64,000 bases of DNA from Jatrophihabitans sp. GAS493 (lineage in GTDB: Bacteria; Actinomycetota; Actinomycetes; Mycobacteriales; Jatrophihabitantaceae), in the NCBI RefSeq assembly GCF_900230215.1, contig NZ_LT907982.1, forward strand, positions 1,984,001-2,048,000, given 5' to 3'. Each line of letters starts with the position of its first letter. Positions within the stretch are counted from its first letter, which is position 1. The notes beneath the pieces are model-generated. The model was not told the origin of the DNA and did not search any database. It worked only from the letters and a program-made list of their open reading frames with translations. The translations under genes and the position numbers were made by a program. Of this stretch, positions 1 through 8,188 are shown piece after piece.

Positions 1-12
1 GAACCAACGAAC

Positions 13-38
13 TCACAGCGCCTCCTCGCTCGCTGTGA
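13..38 (-). terminator. Stem-loop past the leftmost T7SS-linked gene
   Basis: A perfect 8-bp inverted repeat, TCACAGCG / CGCTGTGA, encloses a 10-nt loop. It lies 37 nt beyond the stop of the minus-strand gene at 75-389, where a terminator for the substrate operon would be expected. There is no real U-tract, so termination activity is inferred from position and symmetry. Confidence 0.4.
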
Positions 39-74
39 TCAAGTTGCTTTCCCGGTGCGGTTCAGTGCGGACAT

Positions 75-389
75 TCACGTCAGCCAGTGGCTCGGTTGCT
101 CGTCATCGTCGTCAAGATCGTCGTCAAGCTCCTCGGGTGCAGGTCTGGAGTGCGAGCGGTTCGGGGTCTGATCCGACTCCGGGCGCCCGCCGTCCCCGGC
201 GTCGCAGCGCTCCGATCCGGCTGCCTGCTCGCTCTGCTTCAGCCTGGCCCCGCTGGCGACGATGGCTTCGACCGCGCGCTCCGCCTCTCGGGCCAGCGCG
301 TGCTGCCGGTTGAACTCGACCTCAGCGGATCGTTCGGCCTGGCTCGTCAGCTGCCGGGCGAGCTGCGTGGTGAGATGCATCGTCGTCAT
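75..389 (-). CDS. Small acidic-tailed hypothetical protein, coupled to the T7SS substrate gene
   Basis: This encodes a 104-aa protein that I do not recognise. Its ATG overlaps the stop of the 790-aa gene as ATGA (386-389), the usual sign of translational coupling, which is the main reason to accept it. Residues 1-60 look helical, polar and alanine-rich. The middle is Gly/Asp/Pro-rich and the last 20 residues are strongly acidic (EELDDDLDDDDEQ). There is no signal peptide, membrane segment or cysteine pair. As the last gene of the minus-strand substrate operon it may be a chaperone, partner or co-substrate of the large upstream protein; that role is a guess from context. Confidence 0.6.
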   Translation of the reverse strand: MTTMHLTTQLARQLTSQAERSAEVEFNRQHALAREAERAVEAIVASGARLKQSEQAAGSERCDAGDGGRPESDQTPNRSHSRPAPEELDDDLDDDDEQPSHWLT

Positions 390-2758
390 CCGATCGTCGG
401 ACCCAGTCGGTTCCAGTATTCGAGCTCTTCGGCATCGACGACGCCCTCATCCTTTCCGCCACCGTACTTGCGGCGCAGTTCCTGCTCACCCCCGCCAGCG
501 CCTCGACCCATGCCGCCCATCATCGGCATCCCCATCGGCATTGCGCCGGAGTGCCCGGCTGCGGCCTGAGCCGAGCCGGACCCGCTGGCGTCCGGGAGCG
601 AAGTGGCGGCGACGGACTGCCCAGCATCCTGGGCGCCGAACTGGGTGCTCATTCCCAGCTGCGTACTGGCGCCGAGCGCCGTGCTGCCGGCCGTGCCGCT
701 TGCCGCACCAGCACCAGCACCAGCACCAGCACCAGCACCAGCAGCACCAGCACCGTCGACACCGGCAGTATCGACGGCAGTGCTCGCGTCGGCAGCTGCG
801 ACCTGTGGGTGCCCGCCACCGTCGAAGCTGACTTGGTAGGCCTGTGGCGTCCCGCTGGAACTGTCGGTCAGGGTGAAGTGGCTGCCGTCGGCGATTGAGC
901 CCACGCTCAGGTTTGCGTCCGGACCGAATGTGGCTGCGCTGTTCAGATCCGAGACCGACCCGCCGGCCGCGGTCGTCGCGGCGCTGAGCGGTGTCACGAT
1001 CGGGTGCCCATCGGCGTCGAAGGTGATGCGGTACTGCTGGGTGCCGGACGCGTCCGTGTCGGTGAGGATGAAGCTGCCATCCTGGTTTCGGTTGCCGAGG
1101 GTGAGGCTGCCGTCCGGACCGAAGCTGACCGAGCCGTCAGCGTTGGTGATGATCGGATCGCCACCCCCCATCGATCCGCCGATGGATCCGACACCCGTTC
1201 CGATACCGGTCCCGATGCCGACTGAACCCGACGACCCGGCTCCGCTCGGCATCGAGGGGGTGGTCTCACCGGATCCGACGTTGGGGATCGGTGTGTATCC
1301 GGCCGCAGCGGTGGTGCCGCCAGCGCCGCCCGGGCTAGCACCGCCACCAATACCGCCACTGCCACTTCCAGCACCCGCATTGCCAGCACCCGCATTGCCA
1401 CTGCCAGCGGGTGCGGTGGTACCACCGCCGTCACTGGGTTGGGTGGTGGGCATTGCGGCGAAGGGATCGATAACGGACTTCGTCTCCGTCGCCAGTTCGG
1501 CGAAGAGACGCTTGATGTCGGCGGTCGTCGAGTCACAGATCCGGAAGAAGGTGTCCAGCCGCTGCTCGGTCTGGGCGACCAGCACCTTGTTGCACCACTG
1601 CGCGGCGACCGTCGCCGCCAGCTGTCGGGAGCGATCGTCGAGATCGTCGAGGCTGTACATGGCGTCGGAGTCCCAGGCGTGGCGTCCATGGATGGGCTGG
1701 CCGAGCGTCCCGAGTACCCAGCGCCGCAGGGGATCGTGGCCGTGACCCTGGGCCACCGCGACCAGGGCCTGTAGTGACTGGACGCCGTCGATACCGGGCG
1801 GCAACCGATCGAGGTACAGCCCAGAGACGGCGCTTGCCTTTGAATAGACGAGATTCTGCATCGCAACCACGATCGCGGCGATGGCCTCGCTGGTGGCGGT
1901 GAGGCTGCGTGTGACCTTCTGGTCGGCGGTGAAGAAGGTGCTCATGGTGGCCTCGAACTGGGAGGCGGCGCTGCCCTGCCAGGTGGGTACCAGAGAGTTG
2001 TAGGCGTTCTGGAGCACCTCGGTGATGCTCTGGGTCTGGGTCGCGGCGGTCGCCAGCAACCGCGAGTCAGCGGTGAAGGCTGCGAAGTTCAGGCCCCGTT
2101 CGCGGTCGTAAGCCTGCCGGATCGCGGTGATCGTGATCTGCTGGCCGGTCCATTTGTTGTACGCCGGTAGGAAGTAGTCGAAGTAGTGCATTCCGGCCGA
2201 GCCCGGGTCGAGGATCTCATCTGCCGTGCCGAAGGCCGATGGGTCGTTGCCGGCCAGGCGGGCTTTGAACTGCTGCAGCTTGGCCTTCCCCGCCTTCTCC
2301 TCAGCACGATTCGCGTTCAGCGAGGCTGGGCTCTCCTGCCCGGCGAGGTGTTTCTCGATCGTCTTCTCGAGTTTGCTGCTGCCACCGAAACCGAGGCCGT
2401 GCAGCACATCCGAGCCGACGTCGCTGACGAGCTTGGTGCCTCCCCGCACACCGTCGGCCGCGGCATGTAATCCACCGCTGAGGACGTCGCCAGTACCTTT
2501 GGCGACCCCTTCAACCAGATGTCCGGTCGCGCTCAACTGGCCACCGAGAACGTCCAGTGGTGCTTTGACGCTCCCCAGTGGATCGCCGTCGGTGAGATCG
2601 GTGAAGGCCCGGGACCAGCCGTGCCCGTAGTCATGTGCGGCGCTGGCGGCGGCCGAGCCGACGTCACCGGCCGCGTCGGCGTAACCGGTCGCAACGTCCT
2701 TGATTTCGTTGACGTCGGTGCTGATGACATCTTCGAGCGGGTTCCACCAGTCGGACAT
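386..2758 (-). CDS. Large WXG-containing putative type VII secretion substrate with C-terminal repeats
   Basis: The 790-aa protein starts with ATG one nucleotide after the stop of the EspC-like gene, so the two are probably co-translated. Residues 1-150 are Ala/Gly/Asp-rich and helical. Around residue 260 there is a WXG-type turn (TWQGSAA) between two predicted helices, as in WXG100 and LXG/PPE-type ESX substrates. Residues 445-530 are Gly/Ala low complexity. Two related segments of about 50 aa follow (about 538-588 and 604-655), each with an FGPD..LS/T.G start, a DGS.F.LTD core and an F(D)..GHP end. Next come a (Gly-Ala)n run and a Met/Gly-rich tail. No membrane span or signal peptide is visible, which fits T7SS rather than Sec export. 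It sits downstream of eccC and the esx pair. The secreted status and repeat function are inferred. Confidence 0.7.
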   Translation of the reverse strand: MSDWWNPLEDVISTDVNEIKDVATGYADAAGDVGSAAASAAHDYGHGWSRAFTDLTDGDPLGSVKAPLDVLGGQLSATGHLVEGVAKGTGDVLSGGLHAAADGVRGGTKLVSDVGSDVLHGLGFGGSSKLEKTIEKHLAGQESPASLNANRAEEKAGKAKLQQFKARLAGNDPSAFGTADEILDPGSAGMHYFDYFLPAYNKWTGQQITITAIRQAYDRERGLNFAAFTADSRLLATAATQTQSITEVLQNAYNSLVPTWQGSAASQFEATMSTFFTADQKVTRSLTATSEAIAAIVVAMQNLVYSKASAVSGLYLDRLPPGIDGVQSLQALVAVAQGHGHDPLRRWVLGTLGQPIHGRHAWDSDAMYSLDDLDDRSRQLAATVAAQWCNKVLVAQTEQRLDTFFRICDSTTADIKRLFAELATETKSVIDPFAAMPTTQPSDGGGTTAPAGSGNAGAGNAGAGSGSGGIGGGASPGGAGGTTAAAGYTPIPNVGSGETTPSMPSGAGSSGSVGIGTGIGTGVGSIGGSMGGGDPIITNADGSVSFGPDGSLTLGNRNQDGSFILTDTDASGTQQYRITFDADGHPIVTPLSAATTAAGGSVSDLNSAATFGPDANLSVGSIADGSHFTLTDSSSGTPQAYQVSFDGGGHPQVAAADASTAVDTAGVDGAGAAGAGAGAGAGAGAASGTAGSTALGASTQLGMSTQFGAQDAGQSVAATSLPDASGSGSAQAAAGHSGAMPMGMPMMGGMGRGAGGGEQELRRKYGGGKDEGVVDAEELEYWNRLGPTIG
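706..750. repeat. CACCAG hexamer repeat coding for a Gly-Ala run
   Basis: Six perfect tandem CACCAG units (706-741), then CAG and one more unit. On the minus strand this encodes the (Gly-Ala)n stretch near residues 670-685 of the 790-aa protein. The 6-bp unit stays in frame, so copy changes would alter only linker length. Confidence 0.9.
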
Positions 2759-2759
2759 C

Positions 2760-3086
2760 TCAGGCCGCTCCCGAAATGGGCTTGCCGGCCGAATTCAATC
2801 CGTTGTCCGCGGAACGGTCGCCGGCCTGGTAGCTCGCAGCGGTGCCCGACAGCGTGTCCGCGACCCAAGTCGTCTTGTTACCCATCGGGACGAGCAGGGT
2901 CTGCAGCATCGTCGTCAATGCGGCGCGGTAGGCGGCGCCATCGGCGCCGTAGTCACGGCCGGCGTTGGTCGAGGAGCCGTGAAGGGCCTCAGCCTGGGCC
3001 GCCACGGTACCGATGGGGTTTACCTGACCGGTAAACGCCTGGGCGGCGCTGGTGAGAGCCTGCGGATCTGCTTTGAACGACGTCAC
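2760..3086 (-). CDS. EspC/DUF2580-like ESX secretion-associated protein
   Basis: A 108-aa helical protein with a GTG start preceded by a good Shine-Dalgarno (AGGAGGGAGG). The opening F.ADP..L..AA..F resembles the EspC/DUF2580 class of ESX-associated proteins (F.V.P..L...A..L), followed by a second long helix. It has no signal peptide. The stop lies 2 nt from the start of the large substrate gene, so the pair form a unit. By analogy with EspC-like proteins it could be a co-secreted partner or a filament or chaperone component. Sequence similarity is judged by eye; the family call is moderate. Confidence 0.6.
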   Translation of the reverse strand: MTSFKADPQALTSAAQAFTGQVNPIGTVAAQAEALHGSSTNAGRDYGADGAAYRAALTTMLQTLLVPMGNKTTWVADTLSGTAASYQAGDRSADNGLNSAGKPISGAA

Positions 3087-3188
3087 GTGAGCCTCCCTCC
3101 TGCCAATGCGACGGGCGCGGAATCGCTTCCGCGAATTGCGGCCTTAATAGTTGAGAATTGAAGTGCCGAATCGGCGAGAAATGCGAAA

Positions 3189-3218
3189 CCGATCCGACCG
3201 GCGGGCCGGCCGGATCGG
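3189..3218 (-). terminator. Terminator-like hairpin after the WXG100 pair
   Basis: An outer perfect stem CCGATCCG / CGGATCGG (3189-3196 with 3211-3218) continues, after one A-C mismatch, into a 4-bp inner stem with loop CGGG. On the minus strand it lies about 60 nt past the esx stop, and the sequence beyond it is relatively T-rich. It probably limits readthrough from the esx genes into the EspC-like and large substrate genes. Confidence 0.55.
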
Positions 3219-3230
3219 TTCCCGCACCAG

Positions 3231-3282
3231 ATTCGGTGTCGACACAATTACCGTGCCGAACAATTCGGTGCCGACGCAATTA
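3231..3282. repeat. Imperfect 20-bp direct repeat spanning the esx stop codon
   Basis: ATTCGGTGTCGACACAATTA (3231-3250) recurs as ATTCGGTGCCGACGCAATTA (3263-3282) with two differences. On the minus strand the second copy begins with the TAA stop of the WXG100 gene. Between the copies, CCGAA-CAA-TTCGG can form a small hairpin. Confidence 0.85.
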
Positions 3283-3567
3283 CCAGCGGCTGGCGTTGGA
3301 CTTCTCGGTCGCCTGGTAGCCCTCGTTCGCCGAACCCAGCGCGTTACCGATCGCGCTCAGGACCGCGTTGAGGTCCTCGGCTGCGCGGTCCCACTGGGCC
3401 TGGGCGGCGTTGTAGTTCTCAGCCGCGGCACCGGACCAGGTCTGGACCAACGGGTTTAGGTAGCTCTTCAGATCGGCGAGCTGGGTGTTGATGTTGCTGA
3501 CGGTGCTGCGCACCTGGTCCTGGGTCGCGGCGAGCTGCGAGAAGGTGACCTTGATTGGCGAAGACAT
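3280..3567 (-). CDS. WXG100 (ESAT-6/EsxA-like) secreted protein
   Basis: A 95-aa protein of typical WXG100 length with the central turn TWSGAAA between two amphipathic helices. WXG100 proteins form helical-hairpin heterodimers that are exported by the ESX system after recognition by EccC. The ATG has a strong Shine-Dalgarno (GGGAGGT). It is the second gene of the esx pair, 41 nt after the neighbouring esx gene, and probably pairs with it. A bipartite C-terminal YxxxD/E-type signal is not obvious; GYQATEK near the end is the closest match. Confidence 0.88.
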   Translation of the reverse strand: MSSPIKVTFSQLAATQDQVRSTVSNINTQLADLKSYLNPLVQTWSGAAAENYNAAQAQWDRAAEDLNAVLSAIGNALGSANEGYQATEKSNASRW

Positions 3568-3608
3568 GCTGATTGACCTCCCGGTCCTAGAAGTGTTCTG
3601 ACGAAACG

Positions 3609-3923
3609 TCAGAGGTTAAGACCACTGCCTGCGCTGCGGATGGCGGACTGGTTGCTCTCGTCGGAGGCGTGGTAGGCCTTCCCCGACTGGGCGATCTGCT
3701 CGGAGATGCCGGCGAGCGCCTGGTTGAGTTTGAGAGAGTCCTCGTTCCATCGAGCCATCAGCTGCTGGAAGGAGGCCGCCGCCTGGCCGGACCAGTGGGC
3801 CTGCACCGCTTCGACGCTGCTGAAAAGGGTGCGGAGTTCGGTCGAGATCGTGTGATTGACGTCGGTGACCCGGGTGGCGGCCTGGGCCATCGTCGCGGCT
3901 TCGGTATTAAAGGCACCAGTCAT
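3609..3923 (-). CDS. WXG100 (CFP-10/EsxB-like) secreted protein
   Basis: A 104-aa WXG100 protein with the turn HWSGQAA in the middle. I chose the internal ATG at 3923 (protein begins MTGAFNTEA) because a Shine-Dalgarno (AAAGGGGA) precedes it at proper spacing; the frame could extend 16 codons further upstream. The C-terminal part contains YHASDES, near the expected position of the YxxxD/E export signal, which suggests this is the signal-bearing partner of the pair. It is the first gene after eccC, separated by 141 nt. Confidence 0.87.
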   Translation of the reverse strand: MTGAFNTEAATMAQAATRVTDVNHTISTELRTLFSSVEAVQAHWSGQAAASFQQLMARWNEDSLKLNQALAGISEQIAQSGKAYHASDESNQSAIRSAGSGLNL

Positions 3924-4064
3924 TCTGGCGTCCCCTTTCGTTGGTCGGTAGGTGTTTACCTCTCGTCTCACTGTTTACCAGCAGCCCAGAGGGCGAGCAA
4001 TGCTGGCGCTGAAGGCCTCCATACTGTCCTCTAAGAATTCTCTTATCTGCACGGGACGCCCTTC

Positions 4065-7000
4065 TCAGCGTTTGGCGAGCTGTATCAATTGCGCCCCGAA
4101 ACGGCGCCCGACCAGCACCCCGCGCCCGGGTGGCAGGGCCGACGGCTTGACGGTTCCCAGCAGCGCGCCCTCGTCCCGGCTGCCGGCGCCGACGATGCCC
4201 GGTGCGCCGAGGTCGCGCAGTCGCTGCACCACCGGTTCGAAGAGCGCCCGCGACGCGCCCCCGGTACGCCGGCAGATGATCAGGTGCAGCCCGACATCCT
4301 TGGCCTGCGGCAGGAACTCCAGCAGCGCCGCGATCGGATTTCCGGTTGGGGCCGCGACCAGGTCGTAGTCGTCCACCAGGACGAAGAGCTCAGGGCCGCT
4401 CCACCAATTTCTAGCCTGCAATTGCTCGGCAGTGATGTCCGGTCCCGGCAGCCGCTGCTGCAGGATCGGACGCAGATCGGTCAGCAGCGCCTCCAGCGCC
4501 GGAGCGGCCGCGGCGTACCCGGCCAGGTACTCCCGATCCACGTAGCCGAGCATGGTGCGCCGGTAGTCGGCCAGCAGGATGCGGACCTCGGATGAGGAAT
4601 GCTGCTCCATGAGCCGCGAGGCCACGACCTTCAGGAAGTTGGTCTTCCCCGACTCGCCGTCGGCAAAATAGAGGAAGTGCGGCTCGGCGTCGAAGTCGAG
4701 GGAGACCGGCGCCAGTGCCTCCTCGTTGATGCCGATCGGGATGAGCCGGGAACCTGAGGGCACACTCAGCTGGTCGTAAGGCAGTACCGCCGGCAGCATC
4801 CGAACCGGCGGTGCCCCGACCCCGGTGCCGGCCAACGTCCACGCGCTCGCCACCTGCGCGACGAGGTCGGAGAAGCCGGCCGACAGTGTCGCCGGCAGGG
4901 CAGCGCCGTCGATCCGCGGCAATGCGGCGAGAAAGTGGCGCTTGAAGGAAGTGAGCCCCCGTCCCGGAGTGCCCCGGGGGACGCCCTGGGCCATCCGCCG
5001 GTCGACCTCGGACTCGCCCGGATCACCGAGGCGCAGCTCCAGCCGGGTGCCGATCATGTCCTTCAGCGCCGCGCGGATCTCGGCCCAGCGGGCGGCGCTG
5101 ATGACGATGTGCACGCCGAAGGAGAGGCCCTGAGAAGCCAGTGAGGTGATCCGCTGCTCCAGGTCCTCGAACTCCGTCCGGAAGCTGGCCCAGCCGTCGA
5201 TGAAGATGAAGACATCACCGAACTGCCCGGCTGTACCGGGTGCGCCACGACCCTCCCGGCGTAGCTGCCGGTACGCACTCATTGATTCGATGCCGCTGCG
5301 GCGGAAGTACTCCTCCCGCTCGTTCAGGATCCCGCCGACCTCCGCGATCATCCGGCGCACCAGATCCGGGTTGCTACGCGAGGCGACCGCGCCGACGTGC
5401 GGGAGCCCTTCGGTGGCGGCCAGCGATCCGCCGCCCAGGTCGATGCAGTAGATCTGGACTTCGTGCGGGGTGTGGGCGAGGGCCAGCGAGGTCACGACGT
5501 CGCGGAGCAGGGTGCTCTTGCCGCTCTGCGGGCCACCAACCACCACCCCGTGCCCGGCGGCACCGGAGAAGTCGAGCGCGAGCAGGTCGCGTCGCTGTTC
5601 GAAGGGCAGGTCGACGATGCCGACCGGCACGCGTAGCCCACCCAACCCCGTCCAACCCTCCGGGCAGAGGCCACGACCGGCGACGACCGACAGCGGCGGC
5701 AGCAGCTGGTCGAAGGTCGGTGCCTCCCGCAGCGGGGGGAGCCAGACTTCGTGTGCCGCCATCCCCTGGCCGCGCAGCCGGGAGACCACAACGTCGAGCA
5801 CCGCCGGCTGCCGGTTGTCGAAGTCCTCCTCGTCCGCCGTCGGACTCGCCTGAGCGGATGGCGGGGCGATGGCGGGCGGCAGCTCCTCGAGCTCGACCCG
5901 GGTGGAGACGAAGCTGCAGGGCCGGGCGTTGGAGGACGCGCCGCCGGCGTCGGGAGCCTGCTCCTCGCCCTGGTACGGGCCGGAGACGTAGGCCGCCTTG
6001 AAGCGGATCAGCGTCGACGTGTCGAACTTCAGGTACCCCGAACCGGGGATCGACGGGAGTTCGTAGGCGTCGGTGACTCCGAGGACGGTGCGGGACTCGG
6101 CTGCCGAGAAGGTCTTGAGTCCGATCCGATAGGAGAGGTGGCTGTCCAGGCCTCGCAGCTTCCCCTCCTCCAACCGCTGTGAGGCGAGCAGCAGGTGCAT
6201 GGACAGCGAGCGGCCCAGGCGCCCGATCGCCACGAAGAGTTCAGCGAACTCCGGCTTCTGGCTCAGCATTTCGCTGAACTCATCACAGACGATCAGCAGT
6301 GACGGGAGCGGGTCCAGGGGCGCACCCTGCTCCCGGGCCCGTTCGTAGTCCTTCACGTTCGCGAAGTTGCCCGCCGCCTTGAGCAGTTCCTGCCGCCGGT
6401 TCATCTCGCCCGAGAGCGCGTCATACATCCGGTCGACCATGGTGAGGTCGTCCTGGAGGTTTGTGATCACCGCGGCGGTGTGCGGCAGGTCCTGCAGCCC
6501 GAGGAACGTCGCGCCACCCTTGAAGTCGACCAGGATGAGGTTCAGCGCACTCGCCGGGTGGGTCACCGCCAGCCCCAGCACAAGGGTGCGCAGCAGCTCT
6601 GATTTTCCTGAGCCGGTCGCGCCGATCACCAGACCGTGCGGCCCCATTCCGCCCTGGGCCGCCTCCTTGATGTCCAGATCCACCGGCTCGCCGTGCTCGC
6701 CGATGCCGATCGGGATGCGCAGCCGCTCGTGCGAGGAGCGGGGGCGCCAGACCCGGCTGATCTCGATGTTCGCGGGATTGCCGATGCCGAGCATGTCCAC
6801 CAGTTCGGCCGATCCGGTGAGGGGCGCGTCGTCAGCCGCCTGCGAGGTGCTCAGCCGGTGGGGCGCCAGCCAGCGGGCCAGGGCGTCGGCCTCGCCGACG
6901 GTCAGCAGGTCAACGCCGCCGAGCCACTCGGTCTGATCGCGCCCGATGGCGCCGACCCGGCCGCCCTCGACCAGTAGGCGCAGCCCACGGCGGGCGGGCA

Positions 7001-8045
7001 ACCGGCCGAGCGAGTTGGAGAGGTCGATCAGGGTGACCCCGACGAGCCCCTCCTCCAGCATGATGCGTTCCTCGAGGGTGACCTGGCCACCGTCGACGAT
7101 GATCACGATGTGGGGCTCGTCGCCGTTCGGCGTGCTCGCCCGGTTGAAGCGTGGCCGATCGGCCAGCTCCGGGCCGAGGCCCATTTCGACGTCGGCCAAT
7201 GATGAGGTGACCATCCGGGCGCTACCGAGACTGTCGGTGAGGGTGGGGTGCTGGTTCTGAGGCAGCCACTTCAGCCAGTCCCACTGGCTACGGGCCATGC
7301 CGTCAACGGCGGCGGCGACGAGCAGGTGGTCCGGGCCGTGGAAGGAGGCCAGTTGCGCCACCATCGAGCGGGCCAGGCTGCGGGCCTGATCGGGATCGCC
7401 ACCGATGGAGACGGCCGGGAACGAGCGCAGCTTCACCGCCAGGGGCAGGTCGTCGACCAGCGAATGGGCCCGCACCAGCCGTCGCAGCGCCAGCACGCCG
7501 ATGGGATCCACCTCCTCGACCGGGCCGGTCTGCGGCGGAATGAGCCGTCGCGCCAATCGCTGTGTGCCGGTGCCGATTCGCACCGCGCTGAAGTCCGCAT
7601 CACCCGGGCGGCGTTCCCACATGCGGCGGCCACCGGCGATGGACCACAGCGAGGTCGGGTCGGGGTGGGTCCAGACGAGGGCGGCCCGCTGCTGGCTGCG
7701 GGTGCGACTGATTTCGTCGCGGATCTGATCGAGATAAGCGAGGTAGTCATTGCGGTCGGCCGTCAGCTGCGCTTTTCGGGCGCCCCGCCGATTTCCCTGA
7801 CCGGCGCCCATCATGCCGACGGTCGACATGACCATCATCCCGCCCATCATCAGCGACGCCGGATTGAGACCGCCGATAGCGACGAAGCCGACCGAGGTCA
7901 GGATCATCACGCCGGGGAGCAGGTTGGTCAGCATGTTGACGGGCAGGACGCGCGGCAGGTCTGGAGGCGCCTGCAGATGGGTCTCGCCGGCGGGCATCAC
8001 CGGTGCGGCAAGCCGCGGCCTACGTCTGAAGATCTTCGTTGCCAA
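4065..8045 (-). CDS. eccC: Type VII secretion ATPase EccC, fused three-ATPase form
   Basis: The FtsK/SpoIIIE-family motor of the ESX system recognises WXG100 substrates and drives export at the inner membrane. I chose the TTG at 8045 (1326 aa): a GGGAGGAG Shine-Dalgarno lies 6 nt upstream and the next residues (ATKIFRRRPRL..PVMPAGE) match the usual EccC N-terminus. A membrane hairpin is at about 36-79. Three nucleotide-binding domains carry P-loops GATGSGKSE (about 474), GGPQSGKST (about 836) and ADGESGKTN (about 1127). Walker B-like strands are LILVDFKGG, IYCIDLGGG and LFVLVDDYD. EccCa and EccCb are fused into one chain, as in most ESX systems other than ESX-1. It is divergent from eccD and mycP and leads the minus-strand substrate operon. 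Confidence 0.96.
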   Translation of the reverse strand: MATKIFRRRPRLAAPVMPAGETHLQAPPDLPRVLPVNMLTNLLPGVMILTSVGFVAIGGLNPASLMMGGMMVMSTVGMMGAGQGNRRGARKAQLTADRNDYLAYLDQIRDEISRTRSQQRAALVWTHPDPTSLWSIAGGRRMWERRPGDADFSAVRIGTGTQRLARRLIPPQTGPVEEVDPIGVLALRRLVRAHSLVDDLPLAVKLRSFPAVSIGGDPDQARSLARSMVAQLASFHGPDHLLVAAAVDGMARSQWDWLKWLPQNQHPTLTDSLGSARMVTSSLADVEMGLGPELADRPRFNRASTPNGDEPHIVIIVDGGQVTLEERIMLEEGLVGVTLIDLSNSLGRLPARRGLRLLVEGGRVGAIGRDQTEWLGGVDLLTVGEADALARWLAPHRLSTSQAADDAPLTGSAELVDMLGIGNPANIEISRVWRPRSSHERLRIPIGIGEHGEPVDLDIKEAAQGGMGPHGLVIGATGSGKSELLRTLVLGLAVTHPASALNLILVDFKGGATFLGLQDLPHTAAVITNLQDDLTMVDRMYDALSGEMNRRQELLKAAGNFANVKDYERAREQGAPLDPLPSLLIVCDEFSEMLSQKPEFAELFVAIGRLGRSLSMHLLLASQRLEEGKLRGLDSHLSYRIGLKTFSAAESRTVLGVTDAYELPSIPGSGYLKFDTSTLIRFKAAYVSGPYQGEEQAPDAGGASSNARPCSFVSTRVELEELPPAIAPPSAQASPTADEEDFDNRQPAVLDVVVSRLRGQGMAAHEVWLPPLREAPTFDQLLPPLSVVAGRGLCPEGWTGLGGLRVPVGIVDLPFEQRRDLLALDFSGAAGHGVVVGGPQSGKSTLLRDVVTSLALAHTPHEVQIYCIDLGGGSLAATEGLPHVGAVASRSNPDLVRRMIAEVGGILNEREEYFRRSGIESMSAYRQLRREGRGAPGTAGQFGDVFIFIDGWASFRTEFEDLEQRITSLASQGLSFGVHIVISAARWAEIRAALKDMIGTRLELRLGDPGESEVDRRMAQGVPRGTPGRGLTSFKRHFLAALPRIDGAALPATLSAGFSDLVAQVASAWTLAGTGVGAPPVRMLPAVLPYDQLSVPSGSRLIPIGINEEALAPVSLDFDAEPHFLYFADGESGKTNFLKVVASRLMEQHSSSEVRILLADYRRTMLGYVDREYLAGYAAAAPALEALLTDLRPILQQRLPGPDITAEQLQARNWWSGPELFVLVDDYDLVAAPTGNPIAALLEFLPQAKDVGLHLIICRRTGGASRALFEPVVQRLRDLGAPGIVGAGSRDEGALLGTVKPSALPPGRGVLVGRRFGAQLIQLAKR

Positions 8046-8070
8046 GGCGCTCCTCCCGCGTCCCTCGCAC

Positions 8071-8076
8071 AATATA
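8071..8076 (-). promoter_or_regulatory. Possible -10 element for eccC
   Basis: The minus strand reads TACTATATT; the TATATT hexamer lies 26 nt before the chosen TTG start of eccC and is the most AT-rich spot in the 143-bp eccC/eccD divergent gap. No convincing -35 is seen, so this is a weak prediction. Confidence 0.3.
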
Positions 8077-8188
8077 GTAGCCACCGGTACCTGACTTCGG
8101 CCCGCAGTTCTCGACTCATCTGCGTTCGGGGTCACGTTCGGCCGTCCGGTTCGCCCCGACCCTGCTCCACTCGATTGGATTTGTATTC

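Noticed and set aside
706-750. CACCAG array considered as a CRISPR or regulatory repeat
   Set aside because: Unit of 6 bp without spacers, inside a coding frame, encoding Gly-Ala; simple coding low complexity.
4028-4045. Palindrome AAGAATTCTT between eccC and the esx pair
   Set aside because: Short and includes an EcoRI-like hexamer; not enough to call an operator.
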